Source: Eretmocerus hayati
Taxonomy: Eukaryota > Arthropoda > Insecta > Hymenoptera > Aphelinidae
DNA: 64,000 nt
NCBI GenBank assembly: GCA_029851415.1
Contig: CM056742.1
Coordinates: 96,082,976-96,146,975, forward strand
Direction: 5' to 3'
Part shown: piece by piece, positions 20,313 through 28,669 of the stretch
How positions within the stretch are numbered: position 1 is the stretch's first letter
How the letters are laid out: every line of letters begins with the position of its first letter
Notes under the pieces: model-generated
What the model saw: the letters and a program-made list of their open reading frames with translations, nothing else
Told to the model about the DNA's origin: nothing
Database searches by the model: none
Position numbers and translations under genes: made by a program

Positions 20313-22382
20313 ATGGTAATTGTCGTACTAATCCTCTGGGCTCTGCAGCCTCAACCCAGTGCCGCAATCATAGGTTATGATTGCGGAAGGAAATTTACTA
20401 ACTATACTACTATATCCTTGGTAGACGTAGGGGATTGTGAAATACCTGACCCTGTAGTTAACACCACTAAAAAGCATGTCCTACTCCTTCAATTGAATGA
20501 CTTTACCTCCACGCATGTCAAATATTGTAAAGTAAGAATCCATAGAGTAGTTAAATATTGCGGCTTTCTATCACACTCGTCGGATGTAAGAAACGGGAAT
20601 TTAGAATATATTAAGGATATTAGTCGTGATGATTGCAATAGAATGCATAGAGAGCACGTATACAGCTTCGGGAGCGGAGATTTGCGGGAATTGAAAGGTA
20701 ATTCCACAACGGTAAAACAAGTAACCTTGGCAGGATCAGTAACAGGAAAGGGAAAGAATCTTGAGTGTAGTAATATCGGTTTTCATAACGATGCATACGG
20801 TGAATTTGAAGAAGTCTATGTAACGGCTACAATAACAATTGAACTCTATGATCGATGGAATTCAGTAATAATTAATGAAAATAAAATCCGTCTACAAAGT
20901 GGCACAACATGTTCCTTCTCAGACGATCACTGCACGGATAGCACGTTCGGGCATGCCTTTTGGGACGTAGTACCGTTGAGCGATTGCACGCCGCATGCTT
21001 TTTCTATCTTATATAGAGGTTATGTAACTAAAGTTATAGAAAAGGAAAACGATCTGAGTTTATACGTCTTGGAATCCAACAATATTTCATTTGCATTCAA
21101 AGAATCTGGAACAATTTTCAAATGTTATTTCAATCTAATTAGGACGGAACATCCTAAGCTATTTATTCTTGACCACGAACTAAAAGATGATTTTCCAGCG
21201 CAAAACGCACTAAACGTGGAAAACATAGATATTTTTGCTTACATAGATTCCAAATTTATATACGTCGAGAGACATTTGAAAGGAGAGATTTCAAGACTTT
21301 ATCATGACATTTTGAGGCATGAATGTGAATTGGAAAAGAAAATAATAGCTAATGCTCTGAGCATAGCATCCCTTTCACCTGATCTCTTAGCTTATCAAAT
21401 CATGGGTGGACCAGGATATATAAGCCTTTTAGCTGGAGAAGTCATTCACATTCTAAAATGTATTGAAGTAGAAGTAAAGGTACGAAGAACGGATGAATGT
21501 TATCAAGAAATGCCCATTTATCGGGATAACTCCTCAATGTTTCTAGCTCCGCGAACTCACGTAATTCGCGAGTTTGGCACCAAGACCGTTTGTGATACGG
21601 TACTCCCGGTAATGTTCTTATTCGGATCAGTATGGTATAAAATGCTGCCCAAATTTACTACACAAGAGGCACCTCAAATTATGAGACCCTCAACCAAATC
21701 AACTTTCAAATACAAATCCATAGATATCGCGAACAGTGGAATTTATTCTTACAGAGATATAGAACGACTAAAGACATTCATCATGTTCCCAAACGAGAAG
21801 AATGCGGTATTAAATCGAATAGCTCTCAGTGCTGCTGAAAGGGGTTCTGTTGCCAAAGGATATTCAATTGATAAATTATTTGATGATGACTCAATAGCCA
21901 ACATAACGGATTCTATTTGGAATCACATATGGAGTCGATTTATGACCTTTGGATCAGCTAGCGCCGGACTTTTGTCAATACTTTTAATACTGCGACTCTT
22001 TAAATTAATAATAGACGTTATTGTTCAAGGTTACGCATCACATCGAATCTTTGGATGGTCGGTACACTTACTGGGAGCAGTTTTTGGGTCAATCACCCAA
22101 CTGCTAGTTCTATTGTCAAAAGAGGAAAAAACGCACGGAACCCCAAAATCTGAGCATAGTACCGGAAGTCCGGCACGTCAACCGAGGCGTCGAGGGTTCG
22201 CGACCGCATCAAGACCCTCATCTTCAGAAGACAGCTTCCAGTATCCGTGGGCACCACATCCCACACCGAACCCATCAAAAACCTCCTCTTCCAGACCATT
22301 TTACTGCCCAGAAGTGCATGCAGTTAGAAGCGAATTCCGCTACAGTCCCAAGTCGCATACTGTGCACGAAATAATAAAATAA
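20313..22382 (+). CDS. Envelope-like glycoprotein 1, chuvirus-G-like
   Basis: A 689-residue membrane glycoprotein. A hydrophobic signal peptide (about residues 1-19, ending near PSAA) is followed by a Cys-rich ectodomain beginning IIGYDCGRKF with many N-glycosylation sequons. A long hydrophobic region (about 550-600, containing LLSILLILRLFKLIIDVIV) provides the membrane anchor, then a Ser/Pro/Arg-rich cytoplasmic tail. The N-terminal Tyr-Asp-Cys block and overall layout resemble surface glycoproteins of chuvirus-type negative-strand viruses, which are known to have been captured by insect LTR elements; this is family recall, not a search. The last codons (IIK-stop) lie inside the palindrome of nested repeat A, so the natural C-terminus was probably replaced. 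The ORF follows pol by 117 nt. Confidence 0.72.
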   Translation: MVIVVLILWALQPQPSAAIIGYDCGRKFTNYTTISLVDVGDCEIPDPVVNTTKKHVLLLQLNDFTSTHVKYCKVRIHRVVKYCGFLSHSSDVRNGNLEYIKDISRDDCNRMHREHVYSFGSGDLRELKGNSTTVKQVTLAGSVTGKGKNLECSNIGFHNDAYGEFEEVYVTATITIELYDRWNSVIINENKIRLQSGTTCSFSDDHCTDSTFGHAFWDVVPLSDCTPHAFSILYRGYVTKVIEKENDLSLYVLESNNISFAFKESGTIFKCYFNLIRTEHPKLFILDHELKDDFPAQNALNVENIDIFAYIDSKFIYVERHLKGEISRLYHDILRHECELEKKIIANALSIASLSPDLLAYQIMGGPGYISLLAGEVIHILKCIEVEVKVRRTDECYQEMPIYRDNSSMFLAPRTHVIREFGTKTVCDTVLPVMFLFGSVWYKMLPKFTTQEAPQIMRPSTKSTFKYKSIDIANSGIYSYRDIERLKTFIMFPNEKNAVLNRIALSAAERGSVAKGYSIDKLFDDDSIANITDSIWNHIWSRFMTFGSASAGLLSILLILRLFKLIIDVIVQGYASHRIFGWSVHLLGAVFGSITQLLVLLSKEEKTHGTPKSEHSTGSPARQPRRRGFATASRPSSSEDSFQYPWAPHPTPNPSKTSSSRPFYCPEVHAVRSEFRYSPKSHTVHEIIK

Positions 22383-22789
22383 TTTAAAAAAACATTTTAA
22401 AAATTCGCTTTTATGTGAACCGTTAAGCATAATTGCATGTTAAAATTTGAATAGATGAAAACTGTTATCTATGTTTCTGTCATAAACAAAGAGTAAGTCA
22501 GTTGACGTCCAGCTTCACGAATTCCATGATTTCAAGATATCAAAATGGTAAAAGTGTGGGTTGATTGGTGAAAACTACTCTTGATGTGTCAAGTTTACAA
22601 CCCACGATTTTACCATTTTGATATCTTGAAATCATGGAATTCGTGAAGCTGGACGTCAACCGACTTACTCTTTGTTTATGACAGAAACATAGATAACAGT
22701 TTTCATCTTCTTCAAATTTTGACATGCAATTATGCTTAACGGTTCACATAAAAGCGAATTTTTAAAATGTTTTTTTAAATTATTTTATT
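22373..22789. repeat. ~417-bp palindrome (arms ~180 bp)
   Basis: Left arm from 22373 matches the reverse complement of the segment ending 22789, including ATTCGCTTTTATGTGAACC, GTTGACGTCCAGCTTCACG and GGTAAAAGTGTGGGTTG blocks. The centre is near 22581 with a loop of about 35 nt. Confidence 0.92.
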
Positions 22790-24340
22790 CTCTCAATTTC
22801 AGTTTTATCCTAATCGCTTGGAATATAGAACATGAATGAAGGATATTAATATCAGCCAGAATGTTGAGATAATATTCTTAAGATTCCTTGGGTATTCATA
22901 TTTTCTTAAGCGCTTCAGAGTGCAAATTGATAAAAAGTGGAATAAATCAGTCAACTATGGTTTACGAGAAATAATTTCTCATCTCATGTTGAGCATACCG
23001 ATAATGCTGAATTAATTCACAAGCTACAGTCACATCACATTTAAGAGGCTGTGTTACCCTTATTACTAGAATATGAAGACATCCAATGATATATGAATTT
23101 ATCATCAGGACATCTCCATCCGTTAAGATCATATGATACATCACATGCCAAAGCTGGAACATGGATGATCATATTCCTAAATCAGTAGAGTGAAATTTAT
23201 TAGAAATGGAATGAGTCTTTAGCCCAATATAACATGGTATGCTACACTTTAATGGCTGGACCCATGAAAATTCAACCAAAAGAGACTGTTGAATCTCTGT
23301 GATGCATCAAGAAGTGACAGGAAGCGCATCCTCAATGGTTCAAATAAACAAGTTCATAACGCGTAGAGCCACTGTGACAATTTTACTTTTGAATGTAGTC
23401 CATTCCGTCATTCATCTGAAGTTTCTTGAAGCATAGAATACTAAGAGTGAGGAGAAAGTCTGAATTCAATGTCAAATCAAGAAGCACACAGTGTCTCATG
23501 AAATATCATTCATCACCTTGATTGTGCTTCATGATTTGAAGACCAGGACTTTGGCTCAGCGCGCTTACTGTACATACACCACAAAACTTAATTGCCTCGA
23601 CACTGAGGCCTCAACTTCCTCTCTGAGCTTGCAAAAAGATGAAACCATTCAACTCTTAGAGGTACCTATTATTTTTTATCTGCTAACACTAATCACACAC
23701 TTATTGGTCACACATGGTGGAGAGAAACTTTTGATAAGACCATGGTATAGCGAGGCCGCATGCAGAAAACTTGTAAGAATCCAATAGCTAGGCGAGATCG
23801 ACCGCACTCTGAAAACTGCTGAAAACTGAGAAGGATCGAATCATCACAATAAACAGCACTAAATAAAAAGCAGCAACACAGCCAGCAGCAGTTTAGGCTT
23901 GACAGGACAGCATCGCGTGGCAGTGGCAGCACTTCGAGGAGGTTCTATGGGTCCTACAGGCAGTTGTTATACTGGTTATAGGATAGGCATCTCATTTCTA
24001 TTTGTTGATAATCATTACGTTTTGATTAATCAAAACTAGAAAGAGTGAAATTTGTAGGGTTTGCGAAGAATCGACGAGTTGCGTCGGCTGCTGTGATATT
24101 CTAAAGCGAGGCTCTTGCCAGTCTTCAGGGCCGCTCCAAAAACTCTACGATAAAGATGCAATGAGAAAGAGAGAGAGGTCCGACGCTGCGCACAAACCTA
24201 TTTGCATTTACACAAATATTGAATCGCGCAGAGCTCGGAAACCCACACGAATACACGGGATACCACGCAATTCCACGTCAGTGACACACTCACACGAAGA
24301 ATTCGGTGGCGCGGCCGCGGCCGAGTTCAATAAAAGCGAA
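22373..24340 (+). mobile_element. Repeat A, inner copy (nested in the LTR element)
   Basis: Second, fuller copy of repeat A. It begins with a palindrome and ends ...AATAAAAGCGAA at 24340. ATTCGCTTTTAT near the left end is the inverse of the right end, so it has terminal inverted repeats of about 12-16 bp. Parallel to 10599-11653 plus 29827-30484 with roughly 10 percent visible differences. No reading frame of note. Its insertion truncates env-like 1 and separates it from the downstream ORFs. No clear target duplication was resolved in the AT-rich flanks. Confidence 0.82.
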
Positions 24341-24538
24341 TAATTATTCCTGAAAGACGTAGGAATTCTGGATTGGAAGATAGATACATTCCATCATTGC
24401 AAACATCTCCAGATACTAACCATCTTTATTATAACACCTTTTAACTAAGTGTATACTAATCATTGTTCTCTAATATCTCAATGTATTGTGGAATTTGTGA
24501 TACATGTTTGTGTGTGTGCATTAACCAAAAAAATTAGT

Positions 24539-24964
24539 ATGGATTACTATTGTGCCAGTAGAATGAACGATAAGACCAAGAAAGATTTATTTACGGAGTT
24601 AGGTGTTTTAAGACGGTCGCTCATTTGGGGTGCGCAAAAATCTGGAGAATCGCTCGAAAACTACGGTCTAAGATTTACAAACACGTTGATTAGGTACCAA
24701 TTAGCGGGCCGTACAGCAATTTCTGAGTTTATAGAAGTAACTGAGTCAGAAATTATGCGAGAAAAACTTGCAATTTACGGTTTTATAACAGGTTTACACG
24801 GAAACATCAAGAGATACATGTGTGATGAATACTGTTACCCGTCGCTTTTTGAAGCAATTCAGCACGCCCACAGAATCGAAATTAACCTGATAAATATCAA
24901 TCAAACAAATAGAGACCGTTCTGAAACTTCAACCGTGGATAATGACGTCGAAATATCTCAATAG
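24539..24964 (+). CDS. Gag capsid-like accessory ORF
   Basis: About 141 codons from ATG 24539; the frame is open from a GTG at 24449, but the sequence before 24539 is not protein-like. The pattern LFTELGVLRR...GESLENYGLRF...FITGLHGNIKRYM...SLFEAIQHAHRIEINL follows, in order and spacing, the capsid C-terminal half of this element's own Gag (LHGELAVLKQ...DESVISFSNRV...FFLRGLHWVIKARM...TLEDATTQAIEIEREF). It therefore looks like a diverged second capsid C-terminal domain without the capsid N-terminus or zinc knuckles. The missing 5' part may have been removed by the insertion of repeat A just upstream, or the ORF may be joined by splicing. The role is unknown; a trans-acting capsid-like modulator is conceivable but unproven. 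Confidence 0.6.
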   Translation: MDYYCASRMNDKTKKDLFTELGVLRRSLIWGAQKSGESLENYGLRFTNTLIRYQLAGRTAISEFIEVTESEIMREKLAIYGFITGLHGNIKRYMCDEYCYPSLFEAIQHAHRIEINLININQTNRDRSETSTVDNDVEISQ

Positions 24965-24984
24965 TATTTCTGTATTTCCCTTGC

Positions 24985-24986
24985 AG
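24985..24986 (+). promoter_or_regulatory. Putative splice acceptor before Cys-rich ORF
   Basis: TATTTCCCTTGCAG, a good polypyrimidine-AG site, 35 nt before the ATG at 25021. Confidence 0.4.
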
Positions 24987-25020
24987 GTTGTGACAAGCAA
25001 TATCACGACAAACCAGCCAC

Positions 25021-25521
25021 ATGAACACTATCAGAAATTACGAATGTTCATTCTATGAATGCCTCAATCAAGTCGTTTGCGGAGATTGTTACAAACAGAA
25101 ACTACTACCAGAACTGCAATGCGTTTACTCTTTAACCATACACCGGTGTTCGGAATTTTTACTTGGATCTGTACAATACTTTAATTGTGTAATTTGCGGA
25201 ATTCGAATTCCATACGAGCGGTTGGATGTATTAACAGCCCGTAATCCTAACGGCACAGTACTTATCGATCTCCTAAACAGTGCGGCATTATCCGAAATTG
25301 CAGTTGCCAGTGATATTAATATCAGTTGCCCACAAGCCTTACGAACTCATAATCTCAGAGCCTCAGGGCGCGAAGAATCGAAGTTGCTTGATATTTTGAA
25401 CCAAACGACAAACATAAGGAAGGCTAGCGAAGAAATTTGGAGAACTATAACAGAAACAGCGATTGGTGAGATTGAAACGTTCATAGAATCATCGACTAGC
25501 GAGAATAATTCGGCACAATGA
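25021..25521 (+). CDS. Cys-rich accessory ORF, putative zinc-binding
   Basis: 166 residues with no signal peptide or membrane segment. The N-terminal half has paired cysteines (CSFYEC, VVCGDCYKQK, HRC, FNCVICGIRIP), consistent with one or two zinc ribbons or a RING-like fold; the C-terminal half is helical and acidic. The family is not recognised. Its TGA (25519-25521) overlaps the ATG of the second env-like ORF (25518) as ATGA, so the two are probably translated from one mRNA by termination-reinitiation or leaky scanning. The upstream acceptor-like site suggests that mRNA is spliced. Confidence 0.6.
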   Translation: MNTIRNYECSFYECLNQVVCGDCYKQKLLPELQCVYSLTIHRCSEFLLGSVQYFNCVICGIRIPYERLDVLTARNPNGTVLIDLLNSAALSEIAVASDINISCPQALRTHNLRASGREESKLLDILNQTTNIRKASEEIWRTITETAIGEIETFIESSTSENNSAQ

Positions 25522-27359
25522 CTTGTATTTGGTATGGGTTATGTGGAATGTTAGTTTTAAGTATGTGTGAAATTGTAAGTACGTCCAACCTTAAATTCCA
25601 TAGAATCAAAACACAACCTGGAATAATGTTCGAACACCAAGCAGACATGTACCTGAAAGGCAGGGAATGGTCCTTCATTTCGGGCGTTAACTTGAGACTA
25701 TATTCGGGACAGATAAAAATTCTACAAAGGGCAAAAAACTCAATTAAAGAACAATTCAAATCAGAAGCTACAGACGAGAATATACAAGAATGTTTAGATG
25801 ACTTAACCATTTCATATGACAGAAATTTGCAATTATTGACGAACGTACAAGAAATAGCTGCCGTTCAGGACGTCAGCCTTGCTAAGGGGGTAGGGGAGGC
25901 AAATGATGCCTCAATCAAATCAGTCAGCACCGACATTACATTAGCAATCACCACGCTAAAAGAATTATACACAAGCAACGATCAAAATGTTATTACCAAA
26001 TCGAGCCTAACTACTAGTTATTTTCGAAATGAATTCGGTGAAAACAAGTCCCAAGTTTTCAACCTCCTAGAGAATCGTATGACATTCATATGGAATTTAC
26101 GTAATGCCACTAGTGACAGGAAACTCAAGGATACCGTGAATATTTGCCACACCTTTTTCAAGCTAGCCCAATCCATTTCTCTGTCTCTTGAAAAAATATT
26201 GAGCGCAATAAAGTCAAATAAGTATTCATTAGACGTTATCCCAGTCAACAGGGCCATTTCCGAGGTGATACTCGAAACAAAAAGCAAACTCCCTAACTTG
26301 AACAACCGCTTAAGCTCGCATCAACTAACAAGCTTATCTCAATTGAGCATTTTTTTCGAAGATGACTTTGTGGTTTTTGCTATAAGATTTAATTTTATGG
26401 ACAAAGAAAGATTCACCTTATGGAAAATGACTATACTACCTATTTTCCAAAATGCTAGCAGCCAAGTAGCAGCCTTTATCCAACCGAGAAATGAATTATT
26501 GGCAATATCGAGTAAATCTAACTTGCACGTTTTTCTGCTGAAAGGTGAATTAAATGATTGCATGAACTTGGGGACGCATTTTCTTTGTCCAAGTATTTTT
26601 GTATTCGAACAAATGCCCACTTGCGAAACGCAGTTACTAAAGGCAGACACCTTAACGATTCCATCTTCATGTAACGTACAAGTGACTAATATTAACCCTT
26701 ATTTTCTGCTCAGAACATTGAACCCCCATGTTTGGGTTTTTTCAGTACAGAATCGCGACAAAGTTCAACTGCAATGCAACGATGTTTTCCAATTCCTACC
26801 TTGGTCAGGTATTGGAGTAATAGAACTACCCGCAACTTGTCAAATATTCGCCGAGGAGCAGGTTATTAAAGGGTTTGATGGATTATTTAATCCCATGAGC
26901 TTCTTTTTTCCTAATTTCTCGATAAACGTGACCAGAGCCGAGATAACTTCCAGAGTCATGACTTATTTAAATGAGAGCGGAGAACCCGCTACTATTAAAA
27001 TAGAACACCATCACACTAGTGGAATGTCGTTTGGGCATTTTTTGACGCTGTGTGTTTTAATCATATTAGCTATAGCTGCTTGGGTAACTAGTATTATAGC
27101 ATTCCTCTTGAAAAAGCAAACACCGGTACCAATGTGTAATCATGTGGAATCCGATTATGTGCACATGAGGCCCTTACGAGAAGAAATTATTGACCTAACG
27201 CGAAGTCCGATTTATGACGTGCCACGTTGGGCAAGAAAACCCGTAATTAGGGAGTGTGAACGACTAGAAGAACGCGAAGCAAAAAAAAGAGTGGTGCGCG
27301 AGTTTAGAAATGCTATGAATATTACCATGCCCATTATTCATGAGGAATGCATCTTGTAG
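25518..27359 (+). CDS. Envelope-like glycoprotein 2, gypsy/baculovirus F-like
   Basis: 613 residues. N-terminal signal peptide (about residues 1-22, WYGLCGMLVLSMCEIVS), then KTQPGIMFEHQADMYLKGREW, the style of N-terminus seen in gypsy Env and baculovirus F proteins. A long helical region follows (about 50-270), then a Cys-rich membrane-proximal domain with four or more paired cysteines (DCMNLGTHFLC, CETQLL, SCNVQV, LQCNDV, ATCQIF). The anchor is FLTLCVLIILAIAAWVTSIIAFLL (about 507-532; 24 hydrophobic positions in total), followed by a charged tail of about 80 residues. I see no Arg-X-Lys/Arg-Arg furin site, so cleavage and fusion activity are doubtful. It is unrelated in sequence to glycoprotein 1. 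Family assignment rests on layout and motif style. Confidence 0.65.
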   Translation: MTCIWYGLCGMLVLSMCEIVSTSNLKFHRIKTQPGIMFEHQADMYLKGREWSFISGVNLRLYSGQIKILQRAKNSIKEQFKSEATDENIQECLDDLTISYDRNLQLLTNVQEIAAVQDVSLAKGVGEANDASIKSVSTDITLAITTLKELYTSNDQNVITKSSLTTSYFRNEFGENKSQVFNLLENRMTFIWNLRNATSDRKLKDTVNICHTFFKLAQSISLSLEKILSAIKSNKYSLDVIPVNRAISEVILETKSKLPNLNNRLSSHQLTSLSQLSIFFEDDFVVFAIRFNFMDKERFTLWKMTILPIFQNASSQVAAFIQPRNELLAISSKSNLHVFLLKGELNDCMNLGTHFLCPSIFVFEQMPTCETQLLKADTLTIPSSCNVQVTNINPYFLLRTLNPHVWVFSVQNRDKVQLQCNDVFQFLPWSGIGVIELPATCQIFAEEQVIKGFDGLFNPMSFFFPNFSINVTRAEITSRVMTYLNESGEPATIKIEHHHTSGMSFGHFLTLCVLIILAIAAWVTSIIAFLLKKQTPVPMCNHVESDYVHMRPLREEIIDLTRSPIYDVPRWARKPVIRECERLEEREAKKRVVREFRNAMNITMPIIHEECIL

Positions 27360-27480
27360 ATTGTAATGATACTAACGGTTATGGTTCTTCCTTCTCCCTT
27401 CCTCGCCCTTCCTAAATTCATACACATGTGCCTATTTAGCCTTCAGGTAATCATTCCTACAGGACATTTTCTACTATTTC

Positions 27481-27482
27481 AG
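27481..27482 (+). promoter_or_regulatory. Putative splice acceptor before last ORF
   Basis: TTTTCTACTATTTCAG, a strong polypyrimidine-AG, ends 7 nt before the ATG at 27490. Confidence 0.45.
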
Positions 27483-27489
27483 ATTCAGA

Positions 27490-28452
27490 ATGAGAATTAT
27501 TCCTAACATCAAGTGCAGTGGAATGGTTATTATGGGATGTATGTTGCTTGGAACCCTTTGGTGGTTTAGTTGGACTCCGACACGCACTGAAAAACCGCCT
27601 CGTCGAGCCCGCAATCCATCTAAAAAGAGAGGCGGACAACGAAAATCAAGGGGTGCGCGTCGGCTAGCTCAGATGAGAGCACAACTCCCAGGAGGAACCG
27701 TAAGAGACCCCCAAATCAATTCCAAGAGAAGACGAAGAACAATTCAAAACGACGCCACAGCTGATCGTACGGAACTTTGCATTTTTCAAAAAAGAAAGGT
27801 TCCCAGCTGGTGGAAGCAATTTAAATACGCAGCCGCATTCCTCAGCGATAATCTCGTGAGAGAGGGAGTAATGCCGGGTAAGTTCGACGCTGACGTCGTT
27901 CTGCCATATTTGCGTCTTATCCATAGGAGTCCTCAAAGAGAATCATTCTACTCCGGCTTGAGGGATCATATGGAAAGGAGTAGACAAATGGAGAGAGATA
28001 TCAATAGGGAGAGAGAAACCAACCGACTCCGGGACGAAATTAATCACCACATTACCTGGAAATTCATTATCCATCACCGGCCCGACATATGTCGAAATAT
28101 GGTCCTAGCCCACAATTATGGGCAATTGTATCTGAACACATTGTTCATAATACCAGATGAATTCCAACTAGAAAGGGAAATGAACTGTTGGAGTATGGGA
28201 AATTGTGCCCGATGTGGTAACAGTGCTCCCGTGTTTAGAGACTGTCTCATCTGTTTTGACCGAGCACCCAAACGTGACCCAAAGGAGGCTTATTGGAGAG
28301 CTCTGGAATGTTTCGTGGAAGAATATCACACAGACAGTGTTTACAGGAGTAAACACGACAAGGATCTTCACGAACCCTGGATATGTAGACCCTGCAGGGG
28401 TGAGCCGCCTTTGGGAACTCGATACCCCTCTATGAACAGGTGGGCCTGGTAA
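27490..28452 (+). CDS. Basic, membrane-anchored Cys-rich accessory ORF
   Basis: 320 residues. N-terminus has a single hydrophobic segment (about 10-27, CSGMVIMGCMLLGTLWWF), then a very basic region (about 35-85, RRARNPSKKRGGQRK and KRRRR) able to act as a nuclear-localisation or RNA-binding patch. The middle is charged and helical (RQMERDINRERETNRLRDE). The C-terminal third has CxxC pairs (NCARCGN, CLICFD, ICRPCRGE) suggestive of zinc binding. I know no family for it. Position (last ORF before the polypurine tract) and a strong splice acceptor directly upstream recall small regulatory genes of complex retroviruses, but function is unknown. Confidence 0.55.
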   Translation: MRIIPNIKCSGMVIMGCMLLGTLWWFSWTPTRTEKPPRRARNPSKKRGGQRKSRGARRLAQMRAQLPGGTVRDPQINSKRRRRTIQNDATADRTELCIFQKRKVPSWWKQFKYAAAFLSDNLVREGVMPGKFDADVVLPYLRLIHRSPQRESFYSGLRDHMERSRQMERDINRERETNRLRDEINHHITWKFIIHHRPDICRNMVLAHNYGQLYLNTLFIIPDEFQLEREMNCWSMGNCARCGNSAPVFRDCLICFDRAPKRDPKEAYWRALECFVEEYHTDSVYRSKHDKDLHEPWICRPCRGEPPLGTRYPSMNRWAW

Positions 28453-28657
28453 CAACAGAGAGTCAAGACACTCCAAGTACTCATCATAATTCATCATAGA
28501 ACACAAAAAATCATATATCTGCTAGAAATTGAAAGCATTTCAAAGGAAAAATGCACAAAAAAAAGCTTAGATCAATATATTCAGATTCAATACTTCTAGT
28601 ACTTAGGCACATTAACCAAAACCCTCGAAGTATTCATCGCTCCGGCGATACTTTTTC
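28453..28657. other. 3' untranslated region of the LTR element
   Basis: About 200 nt between the last stop codon and the polypurine tract. No gene or repeat seen. Confidence 0.6.
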
Positions 28658-28667
28658 AGGGGAAGGA
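28658..28667 (+). promoter_or_regulatory. Polypurine tract
   Basis: AGGGGAAGGA two bases before the 3' LTR, the expected plus-strand primer site. Confidence 0.85.
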
Positions 28668-28669
28668 CG

